Program-made: the position numbers and the translations under genes
Shown: positions 8,173 through 13,835 of the stretch, piece after piece
How the letters are laid out: every line of letters begins with the position of its first letter
How positions within the stretch are numbered: position 1 is the stretch's first letter
Origin: Bacillota bacterium
GTDB taxonomy: Bacteria; Bacillota; Bacilli; Alicyclobacillales; Alicyclobacillaceae
Assembly (NCBI GenBank): GCA_021820805.1
Contig: JAKADF010000001.1
Location: 1 to 26,744 of the forward strand
Direction of reading: 5' to 3'
Length of the DNA: 26,744 nucleotides
Notes under the pieces: generated by a model
Told to the model about the DNA's origin: nothing
What the model saw: only the letters and a program-made list of their open reading frames with translations
Databases searched by the model: none

Positions 8173-8202
8173 TAGGGTTCTTGATGTAAATCAAGGACCC
8201 TA
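8173..8202 (+). terminator. Hairpin after the partition operon
   Basis: TAGGGTTCTTGAT (8173-8185) pairs with ATCAAGGACCCTA (8190-8202), a 13-bp stem with one G-U pair and a GTAA loop. The following bases (TGCTATAT) are not a strong T-run, so termination may be partial. Confidence 0.55.
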
Positions 8203-8304
8203 TGCTATATACCGTGTTAATTGAGATCAATATTTAAAAAAACATGTCTTTATGTCATAAATTGTGAATAATATAAATTAAACTTGTTTTATTGCGAATC
8301 TAGA

Positions 8305-8333
8305 TTGACCAAATTATTCCTAATAATTATACT
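8305..8333 (+). promoter_or_regulatory. Sigma-A-type promoter for the riboswitch transcript
   Basis: TTGACC (8305-8310), 17-base spacer, TATACT (8328-8333). Five of six bases fit consensus in both boxes. The start point would be about 8339-8341, exactly at the 5' edge of the c-di-GMP aptamer. Confidence 0.75.
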
Positions 8334-8337
8334 AACC

Positions 8338-8414
8338 TACAACGGGCAAACTCCGAGAAATCGAAGGACGCAAAGCTATGGGCCTAAGGCGAACTGCTAT
8401 GGCTGCCAGGTTGC
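8338..8414 (+). promoter_or_regulatory. c-di-GMP class I riboswitch aptamer (GEMM-I)
   Basis: All conserved parts of the GEMM-I aptamer are present in order. GGGCAAAC is at 8344-8351. A first hairpin with a GAAA tetraloop (CTCCGA-GAAA-TCGAAG) follows, then GGACGCAAAGC at 8366-8376, the tetraloop receptor side GGGCCTAAG at 8380-8388, a second hairpin, and TATGGCTGCCAGGTTG at 8398-8413. The outer stem can be CAAC (8340-8343) with GTTG (8410-8413). It binds cyclic di-GMP in the nascent RNA. GCCAGG (8405-8410) at the aptamer's 3' edge is perfectly complementary to CCTGGC (8458-8463), the 3' arm of the downstream terminator. Ligand binding would thus hold GCCAGG in the aptamer and let the terminator form (an OFF switch); that direction is inferred. 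It precedes the membrane protein and split-sigma genes. Confidence 0.9.
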
Positions 8415-8437
8415 AAAAACCTTCTTTCGTGACATCC

Positions 8438-8476
8438 AAAAGCCCGGTTTAAGTCTGCCTGGCTTTTTATTTTTAA
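8438..8476 (+). terminator. Riboswitch-controlled intrinsic terminator
   Basis: AAAAGCCCGG (8438-8447) pairs with CCTGGCTTTT (8458-8467) with one mismatch, and a T-rich tail follows (TTTATTTTTAATTT). It is the expression platform of the c-di-GMP aptamer: its 3' arm can instead pair with GCCAGG inside the aptamer. Confidence 0.75.
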
Positions 8477-8708
8477 TTTAAATCATTTAAATATTTAAAA
8501 ATTATGTGCGTAACTGCTGCAGTCTAAGGTCACTCTTATATTTAGAAGGAAAAAAGATTGGAGAATAATCTTAAATACATTAGTCGTTGCTCGTTTTAAA
8601 AGGTTCTTTGCGAAATCCCATACGAATCATTATCTAATATCAGTTTATTCCCGAAGAAATATGGCAAAGTCCCCTCTGAAAGCAGGAGATTTTTCGTACC
8701 CATCTACA

Positions 8709-8722
8709 AGAACGTATGTTCG
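8709..8722. promoter_or_regulatory. LexA (DinR) SOS-box-like operator
   Basis: AGAACGTATGTTCG contains GAAC-N4-GTTC and fits the Bacillus SOS-box core GAACRNRYGTTC at every position; only the outermost first base differs (A for C). It lies 9 bases before the AGGAGG of the next gene, so a bound repressor would block elongation or a nearby promoter. A weak TTGCGA-N17-TATCTA promoter lies just upstream (about 8608-8636). A tandem CGTATGTT repeat overlaps the box. Confidence 0.55.
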
Positions 8723-8745
8723 TATGTTCTAGGAGGATGGTAAGA

Positions 8746-9018
8746 GTGCATAATGTCCTGTTCTCTATTTCAACTATTCATTCTTTAAGTGGCGCGAGCT
8801 TAGCTGTATTTTTGACTGTGCAGTTCATTCAGGAGTTACCGTTAGTTCGTGTGATACCAACGAATATTCTCTCTGTAATGGTTGGAGAATTAATACTTTT
8901 ATTAACAACCTCGCCTCTCCCTTCATCGCGAGTTGAATGGATAGTTTTAATGCTTAATGGCTTATTAATAGCCTCCGCTGCTATGGGGGGCCGGCATCTG
9001 CTTAAAAGGGACAAATAG
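8746..9018 (+). CDS. Small multi-pass membrane protein, holin- or anti-sigma-sized
   Basis: A 90-residue protein. AGGAGG at 8731-8736 places the start at GTG 8746 (9-base spacing); ATG at 8737 abuts the site. Hydrophobic segments lie at about residues 3-28 (VLFSISTIHSLSGASLAVFLTVQF), 40-57 (NILSVMVGELILLLTT) and 63-83 (VEWIVLMLNGLLIASAAMGG), and the tail is basic (GGRHLLKRDK). It is the first gene behind the c-di-GMP riboswitch and the LexA-like box, and ends 23 bases before the sigma region 4 gene. A holin-like role or a membrane anti-sigma role (as YvrL for SigO) both fit, but no motif decides between them. Confidence 0.6.
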   Translation: MHNVLFSISTIHSLSGASLAVFLTVQFIQELPLVRVIPTNILSVMVGELILLLTTSPLPSSRVEWIVLMLNGLLIASAAMGGRHLLKRDK

Positions 9019-9041
9019 AATCTAAAAGGGGAGATTCAATC

Positions 9042-9413
9042 ATGTCTCATACAGAATTCAGCTCAGGACAAGCGGTTTGCTGGTGTATGGCAGTCATTAA
9101 TCGGCGTGCCATAAAAGAAAGGCGTAAGTATACACGCTGGGCGCGGGAGCAATTGTTAATGAATGAACCAAACAGCAATGGTGATGAATTTGGCGATTTT
9201 ATACCTTCATATGAAGCGAATCAAACCTTTGATAAGTGTGAATTAAGACTTCTGCTCGAATCTTTGCCTGAAGATCAATCTATTATTTTATATGGTGTCT
9301 TCATTCTAGGAAAAACAGAACGTGAAATAGCACAAGACTTAAATACTACTCAACAAAAAGTAAGCCGTTTGAAATACAGGGCACTCAGTGTGCTGAGGAA
9401 AGGGCTGAATTAG
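9042..9413 (+). CDS. Sigma factor region 4 protein, larger half of a split sigma factor
   Basis: A 123-residue protein behind a good AAAAGGGGAG site. Residues about 65-123 form sigma region 4: LRLLLESLPEDQSIILYGVFILGKTEREIAQDLN is region 4.1 and the first helices, and the helix-turn-helix EREIAQDLNTTQQKVSRLKYRALSVLRKGL is region 4.2, which reads -35 elements. The N-terminal 50 residues (with CWCMAVINRRAIKERRKY) do not look like a complete region 2, so it lacks core-binding and -10-melting functions. The next gene, two bases downstream, supplies a region 2-like domain. Together they resemble the SigO-RsoA two-subunit sigma factor of Bacillus subtilis. It could alternatively be a stand-alone phage-type regulator. 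It lies downstream of a c-di-GMP riboswitch. Confidence 0.75.
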   Translation: MSHTEFSSGQAVCWCMAVINRRAIKERRKYTRWAREQLLMNEPNSNGDEFGDFIPSYEANQTFDKCELRLLLESLPEDQSIILYGVFILGKTEREIAQDLNTTQQKVSRLKYRALSVLRKGLN

Positions 9414-9415
9414 AT

Positions 9416-9655
9416 ATGGAACAGTACCAGGATTTTCAAATTAGCCAATTATGGCAAAAAATTATAGATGGTGATGAAGATGCAATTCAAGAATTATTGC
9501 GGCGTTTCGAAGGAGCAATCCAGGCGAGATCTAGAATCAATGGAGAAATTAATGAAGATTTGGCCCAAGATGTTCGTCAGGGACTTTATTCAGCCATAAA
9601 AAAAGCAGCACAAAAACAAAGGAACAACGATATTTCAAATTGGGAAGATAAATGA
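9416..9655 (+). CDS. Sigma region 2-like small protein, partner subunit (RsoA-like)
   Basis: A 79-residue, mostly helical protein whose ATG follows the stop of the region 4 gene by two bases. LWQKIIDGDEDAIQELLRRFEGAIQARSRINGEINEDLAQDVRQGLYSAIKKAA matches the layout of sigma region 2.1-2.2, where one finds GDxxAFxxLxxRY, then EDLxQEVxxxLxxAI, the surface that binds the beta-prime clamp helices. Regions 2.3-2.4 are short or missing, as in B. subtilis RsoA, the small co-sigma that works with SigO. Tandem placement with a region 4 protein is the strongest argument. A 107-base gap separates it from the LysM-GH18 gene, a natural target of this sigma pair. Confidence 0.65.
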   Translation: MEQYQDFQISQLWQKIIDGDEDAIQELLRRFEGAIQARSRINGEINEDLAQDVRQGLYSAIKKAAQKQRNNDISNWEDK

Positions 9656-9762
9656 TAATCAGAATTGGATATATATCATACATTTCAATATGCGAAGATT
9701 CGCCCAATCATTCAGCAACTGCCAATTACTTAAGGAATCCCATGCTGAAGGGATGAGATAAG

Positions 9763-11034
9763 GTGATTGTTCATGTAGTGAAGCCAGGAGAAACCCTTTG
9801 GGGCATCTCAGTAAAGTATCAAACTACAGCAGCTGTAATTCAAAGCTTAAATGGTCTAACCTCTGACATTCTTGTGCCAGGGATTGCATTAGTCGTTCCT
9901 TCTACAGTCGTATTCACGGTAAAGCAGCATGTTATATCCCAGGGGGAAACCTTGTGGTCGATTTCGCGTGAATTCAATATTCCATTACAGTTGTTGCTTG
10001 CGTTTAATCCAGAAAAAAATGAATTAGAACTAATACCTGGGAATACAATTCTTGTTCCAAACCGCGTTTTTCAGAAACGAACTATAGAGACAAGCGCCTA
10101 TTTAGTTATTACAGGTTCAAATCAGGATGTACAATTCGTTCGTCAATTTGAAAATCTACTTACTTATGTGTGTATTTTCACCTACAGTTTTGATTTGTTT
10201 GGACAGTTACAGACTCCCATTAAACCCGTTCCTAAGGTTGCGGGTGTGAAATTCCTAATGGTTGTTTCAAACCTTGTAAGCGGCGGAAATTTTAGTATTG
10301 ATTTGGCTCATAAGGTTCTTGAAAGTGCAAAGGCGCGTCAAACCCTGATTGAACAAATGATTCAAGAGCTCCAAAGGCAGGGTTATGCTGGGGTTAATTT
10401 AGATATTGAACATATTCTTCCATCAGACCGAAACAGCTACAACTCTTTTGTAGAGCAAGTAGTTCGCGCGCTGAAACCTCTCGGATTTCTGGTAACCGTC
10501 GCAATTCCGCCGAAGCCTTTCGACAATCCCAATAACGAATGGGTCGGAGGATATGATTATCAGGCTATTGGTGCGGCAGCGGATCGTATTATGCTCATGA
10601 CATATGATTGGGGCTTTCCAATTGGACGACCGCAGGCAGTAGCACCGGTTGATAAGATTCGAGACGTGTTACGCTATGCTTTCTCGCTCATGGACAGCAC
10701 TAAAGTGCACCTAGGCATGCCTCTTTACGGCGATGATTGGCCGTTACCACATTCACCAGCGCGGCCAGCTAACATCGTAGTAAATCAAACAGCTCTGTTA
10801 AATGCGATTGCTAATAAAGTTCCAATTTATATCGATCCGCTTGCAGTCGCACCCTTCTACTATTACCGCGTAAATGGTGTAAATCGTGTTGTATGGTATA
10901 ACGATGCCTTAAGTATTCTAGCGAAGGCTGAATTAGTGCGCGAATTCAACATCGGCGGATTTTTCTTTTGGGCACTTGGCTATGATTTCCCTCAAAATTG
11001 GGTCCTAATAAATGATGTATTCCAAATCCGTTAA
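9763..11034 (+). CDS. LysM-LysM-GH18 glycosidase, YaaH/SleL type
   Basis: A 423-residue peptidoglycan-associated glycosidase. LysM 1 is at residues 2-46 (VHVVKPGETLWGISVKYQTT...), LysM 2 at 51-99 (TVKQHVISQGETLWSISREFN...), and the GH18 catalytic barrel at about 110-420. The active-site strand reads GYAGVNLDIEHI with Asp214 and the catalytic Glu216; the first Asp of the usual DGxDxDxE is Ala-Gly here, as in many spore germination GH18 enzymes. LGMPLYGDDW is typical late in the barrel. There is no signal peptide, as in spore cortex/coat enzymes made in the mother cell, such as YaaH (SleL, an N-acetylglucosaminidase of cortex muropeptides). The GTG start follows GATAAG weakly. Its stop codon overlaps that of the convergent GGDEF gene. 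Confidence 0.9.
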   Translation: MIVHVVKPGETLWGISVKYQTTAAVIQSLNGLTSDILVPGIALVVPSTVVFTVKQHVISQGETLWSISREFNIPLQLLLAFNPEKNELELIPGNTILVPNRVFQKRTIETSAYLVITGSNQDVQFVRQFENLLTYVCIFTYSFDLFGQLQTPIKPVPKVAGVKFLMVVSNLVSGGNFSIDLAHKVLESAKARQTLIEQMIQELQRQGYAGVNLDIEHILPSDRNSYNSFVEQVVRALKPLGFLVTVAIPPKPFDNPNNEWVGGYDYQAIGAAADRIMLMTYDWGFPIGRPQAVAPVDKIRDVLRYAFSLMDSTKVHLGMPLYGDDWPLPHSPARPANIVVNQTALLNAIANKVPIYIDPLAVAPFYYYRVNGVNRVVWYNDALSILAKAELVREFNIGGFFFWALGYDFPQNWVLINDVFQIR

Positions 11035-12122
11035 TCATTTTGACTGTTGTTTTCTACAAGTGAATTCATTAGCTTTTCCAATTCCGGCCATTGGCCATTG
11101 CCAATTTTAATGTTTAAGCTGAGTGGTTTTCTTTCAGGAGCAGAGTCGCCGTACATAGAATTAAAGGTAAGAGCCTGAAGCTCTATTTCGTTCCTGAACC
11201 GTTCTGCTTCTGACTTAGATTTCCCGGGTAGTACTACAAAAAACCTTCCGCCGGCAAAACGGGTTACAAATCCATCATCACCAATTGCATCCTGCAAAAG
11301 CTTTACAAATCGGGCGAGGCGGATATCACCTTCGGAGTATCCAAATCTGTCGTTGAATTGTTTAAAACGGTTCACGTTAATAAATAAAAGAGAAACATCT
11401 GGAAAATCAGTTGATACTCCAGCAATTGTTTCTACAATTCCGCTTTTTGGTGCAACAGTTAAGTCGTTTAAAAAGGAACGATTCAACGAGCCTGTCAGCA
11501 TATCTTTATAGGCGGCCGTCTGTGTCTCAAAAGTTAAACTTAGCGGGAAAGCACTGCGGCTAATCCAAGCAGCGATAAGTTCCATAAATGGAACCTCTCC
11601 ATGGGAAAAATGCTTTTCTTTAATGCTGTTTACCGACATGACACCAAACGGTTTATCGTTATGTACCAGTGGAATTCTAACAAGGGTGCGAATTCCGCCA
11701 TGAGCTAACTGTTCGTCGTCTACAAACTGCTTGTAGGATTGGATATCAGGATTATAATGGGTCCGCTTATTTATCATTACAAAATCCACACCTGACTCCT
11801 TCAGCCGCATTAATGTTCCAGCAGGAAAAGGTACTATATCGTCTTGAGCCACTACGTCAAACATCACACAGAATTTTTCATTTGGCAGTTTAATAAAAAC
11901 AGATAATCTGTCAAAAACAAATTTTTCAGCAAAATAGTCCCTAACTAGTTCCATTACGTGAAGGAAATCCTCACTATTGTCTGCAGGAGCGGTACACTTT
12001 TCGAAAAGTTCAAATTCACGCAGTTGTTGACGCATTTCTTCTATGCTTTTTGTCAGTTCATCTACTGATGGTATTTCATCTGAAGTTTCGATGAAACGAC
12101 TATTCTGAACGATTTCTGACAT
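11031..12122 (-). CDS. GAF domain protein with degenerate GGDEF
   Basis: A 363-residue cytoplasmic protein. ATG at 12122 is preceded by GGAGGG at 8 bases; an upstream ATG at 12140 overlaps that site. After a short coiled-coil-like segment (VDELTKSIEEMRQQLREFELF), a GAF domain spans about residues 50-200 and a GGDEF fold about 205-350 (DMLTGSLNRSFLNDL opens it). The signature is destroyed: RYGGDEF is replaced by RFAGGRF, and the metal site FIDxDxFKxxND reads FINVNRFKQFNDRFG, so both catalytic acids are gone. The RxxD inhibitory site is also missing. It should not make c-di-GMP, but may bind GTP or c-di-GMP or act as a scaffold. It is convergent with the GH18 gene and divergent from the NlpC/P60 gene, close to a c-di-GMP riboswitch. 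Confidence 0.88.
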   Translation of the reverse strand: MSEIVQNSRFIETSDEIPSVDELTKSIEEMRQQLREFELFEKCTAPADNSEDFLHVMELVRDYFAEKFVFDRLSVFIKLPNEKFCVMFDVVAQDDIVPFPAGTLMRLKESGVDFVMINKRTHYNPDIQSYKQFVDDEQLAHGGIRTLVRIPLVHNDKPFGVMSVNSIKEKHFSHGEVPFMELIAAWISRSAFPLSLTFETQTAAYKDMLTGSLNRSFLNDLTVAPKSGIVETIAGVSTDFPDVSLLFINVNRFKQFNDRFGYSEGDIRLARFVKLLQDAIGDDGFVTRFAGGRFFVVLPGKSKSEAERFRNEIELQALTFNSMYGDSAPERKPLSLNIKIGNGQWPELEKLMNSLVENNSQND

Positions 12123-12244
12123 CAGTCGTTCCCTCCACATTTTTCTTGGAATTATCCTCTGGATGAAGCGTCATCATCTTATCATACATTCTCATGGCTG
12201 CTGTGTGATGCAGACAACCCCCTAAGGATATTTTTTTGCATAAT

Positions 12245-12281
12245 CCCCTTCTTCAATGTGCATGTTGAAGCCAAGGAGGGG
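12245..12281 (+). promoter_or_regulatory. Hairpin overlapping a ribosome binding site
   Basis: CCCCTTCTTCAA (12245-12256) can pair with TTGAAG (12265-12270) and, across a short bulge, with the AAGGAGGGG Shine-Dalgarno (12273-12281) of the NlpC/P60 gene. Such a stem would hide the ribosome binding site and could make translation conditional. The structure is read by eye only. Confidence 0.4.
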
Positions 12282-12285
12282 CTCC

Positions 12286-13134
12286 ATGAAAGTACAAAAA
12301 AATCTTTTAGTATCTTTTAGTCTTATTGCCTTTTTGTTAGTTGGTTGTCAAGGACCGCGTCCAAGTCCAACGGTCACACAAAATACAAGCGGTGACGTTG
12401 CGAAAATTCTTAGGACAACCTATAACAAATCCACGGGAACCGTAACGATGGACGTAAGGAAAGTTAGAAATGCTGCGGGTGAAGACATTGTTGATATAAA
12501 CGAGCAAAATGGAATAATAAACTTTGCTACGACACGGTATCCAACTGATTTAGTTCGAACCGTACGGGTGAATTCGCCAACGGGATCGTTCAAAGTTCAG
12601 GTTCCTCCTGAAATCTTGCAAAAAAACCGCCCTGACGCTCTTATTGGAGGCAGCCTGGCCCAGGCAATGGTTGTAACAAATTCGATTTCATTACCGCCTC
12701 CCGGGACTCGATTGGATAGAACTATCCGACCGGTTGCACCACTACGTTCTTCCATATCTCAAAAGGAAAACGCAGTGATGAAAATTGCTAGAAGTAAATT
12801 AGGAACTCCGTATATATGGGGGCATAACGAAGACCGTGGGCAATATGGATTTGACTGTTCCAATTTCACGGCATATGTATATCATCATGCTCTTGGTTAT
12901 CGAATAAGCACAGCAAGCCAAGTACAGTATCATTCTGTGGGTGTACCTATTGCAAGAAGCAAGATTCGTGTTGGTGATTTAGTTATATTTGACCATGGTG
13001 GGCATGTAGGTATCTACTCAGGAAATAATCGGGTTATTCAAGACGGCGGAGGTCTTAAAAAGGTTGGTTACATTAGAATTGACAAACGGAGTTATTGGGG
13101 GAAACGAATCACAGTAGTAAAACGAATGTTTTAA
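12286..13134 (+). CDS. NlpC/P60 cell-wall peptidase, lipoprotein
   Basis: A 282-residue lipoprotein with ATG 12286 behind AAGGAGGGG (the upstream ATG at 12256 is inferior). The signal peptide KNLLVSFSLIAFLLVGC ends in a lipobox with Cys21, so the mature protein is lipid-anchored outside the membrane. Residues 25-150 are a domain I do not recognise, possibly a sporulation/germination-type beta domain. The NlpC/P60 domain covers about 158-282: TPYIWGHNEDRGQYGFDCSNFTAYVY carries the catalytic Cys191, and DHGGHVGIY has the catalytic His240; the polar third residue follows near 252-256. These enzymes cut D-gamma-glutamyl-diamino acid bonds in the peptidoglycan stem peptide. It is divergent from the GAF-GGDEF gene and ends at a bidirectional terminator. 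Confidence 0.9.
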   Translation: MKVQKNLLVSFSLIAFLLVGCQGPRPSPTVTQNTSGDVAKILRTTYNKSTGTVTMDVRKVRNAAGEDIVDINEQNGIINFATTRYPTDLVRTVRVNSPTGSFKVQVPPEILQKNRPDALIGGSLAQAMVVTNSISLPPPGTRLDRTIRPVAPLRSSISQKENAVMKIARSKLGTPYIWGHNEDRGQYGFDCSNFTAYVYHHALGYRISTASQVQYHSVGVPIARSKIRVGDLVIFDHGGHVGIYSGNNRVIQDGGGLKKVGYIRIDKRSYWGKRITVVKRMF

Positions 13135-13161
13135 ATCCCTTTTAGCAGAGATGAAAGAGCA

Positions 13162-13197
13162 TACCCTAGGCGATCTAGATTCATCACGCCTAGGGTA
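13162..13197. terminator. Bidirectional terminator
   Basis: TACCCTAGGCG (13162-13172) and CGCCTAGGGTA (13187-13197) form a perfect 11-bp stem between the convergent NlpC/P60 and YvyF-like genes. The flanking T/A runs are short. Confidence 0.75.
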
Positions 13198-13199
13198 AA

Positions 13200-13604
13200 T
13201 TAAAACTCAGATTTTAAGGAATGGTAAATCACTTTCTTTTGTTTATCACTTGACTCTTTCACATTTCTCACCAAATGAGTGGCGTTTGCTAGTTCGCGAA
13301 CGAGTTCGTCTCTGCAGTGGGCACAAATTCTGCCGTCTTGAGTCGGCAAACCACATCTGCTGCATTCAAAATTTATATTTGGATTGTCCACCAGAACAAT
13401 AAACCCATCCTCAATCAAATCTAAAACAATTTCTAAATCGATATCCGTGTCTCGAACAACATCTGTGATAGTTGCCATTTTATTTTCTTTCAGATAGGCA
13501 CGTATGATATTTATAAATTCAGCTTCTTCTTCTATACAAGTTTTACAAATATCTCTTATCGTTCGATCAAAAAATCTTCCGCATCTTGCGCAGTTTGCAA
13601 TCAT
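13200..13604 (-). CDS. yvyF: YvyF-like flagellar-regulon zinc-ribbon protein
   Basis: A 134-residue protein with an N-terminal four-cysteine zinc site (NCARCGRFFDRTIRDICKTC; Cys5, 8, 20, 23), a helical middle (EFINIIRAYLKENKMATITDVVRDTDIDLEIVLDLIEDGFI, a winged-helix-like segment) and a second zinc ribbon near the C-terminus (CSRCGLPTQDGRICAHC). This is the pattern of TIGR03826/YvyF, usually encoded directly before flgM in the flagellar operon of bacilli. Here flgM and the flagellar genes are absent, so the gene is isolated. The start follows AAAGGGG at 8 bases. Its role is unknown, though YvyF is linked to motility control. Its place beside c-di-GMP genes may be meaningful or chance. Confidence 0.75.
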   Translation of the reverse strand: MIANCARCGRFFDRTIRDICKTCIEEEAEFINIIRAYLKENKMATITDVVRDTDIDLEIVLDLIEDGFIVLVDNPNINFECSRCGLPTQDGRICAHCRDELVRELANATHLVRNVKESSDKQKKVIYHSLKSEF

Positions 13605-13743
13605 GTCGGTTACCCCTTTGCGAACTGAAACGACCGTAATATCGACACGGTATATATACTTAGTCTACTTTATAACTTGTAATTAATATTACATTATTTT
13701 TATCGCATGTATATATATACCTTAGCAAATTTTATGAAAAAGA

Positions 13744-13796
13744 TTGCAATACTATCGACAAGGTAGTATTAATTATAAAGATTCGAATATTCAAAT
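13744..13796 (+). promoter_or_regulatory. Promoter and operator-like palindromes upstream of the acyl-CoA ligase
   Basis: TTGCAA (13744-13749), a 17-base spacer and TATTAA (13767-13772) fit a sigma-A promoter. The spacer is enclosed by an inverted repeat AATACTA...TAGTATT (13748-13754 and 13764-13770). Just downstream, ATTCGAATATTCAAAT (13781-13796) is a near-perfect palindrome around GAATATTC, reminiscent of the Bacillus FadR operator core. The regulator is not proven. Confidence 0.4.
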
Positions 13797-13835
13797 TAGT
13801 GAGTAGAAAAATGAGACGAAAGGGCTGGCCTGTAT

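Noticed and set aside
8284..8481. 65-codon plus-strand frame
   Set aside because: It covers the promoter, c-di-GMP aptamer and terminator. The RNA motifs explain the sequence.
8641..8700. Possible second riboswitch or aptamer (GGCAAAG...CTGAAAGCAGGAG)
   Set aside because: GGCAAA alone is not enough. No matching GACGCAAAGC, tetraloop or receptor follows.
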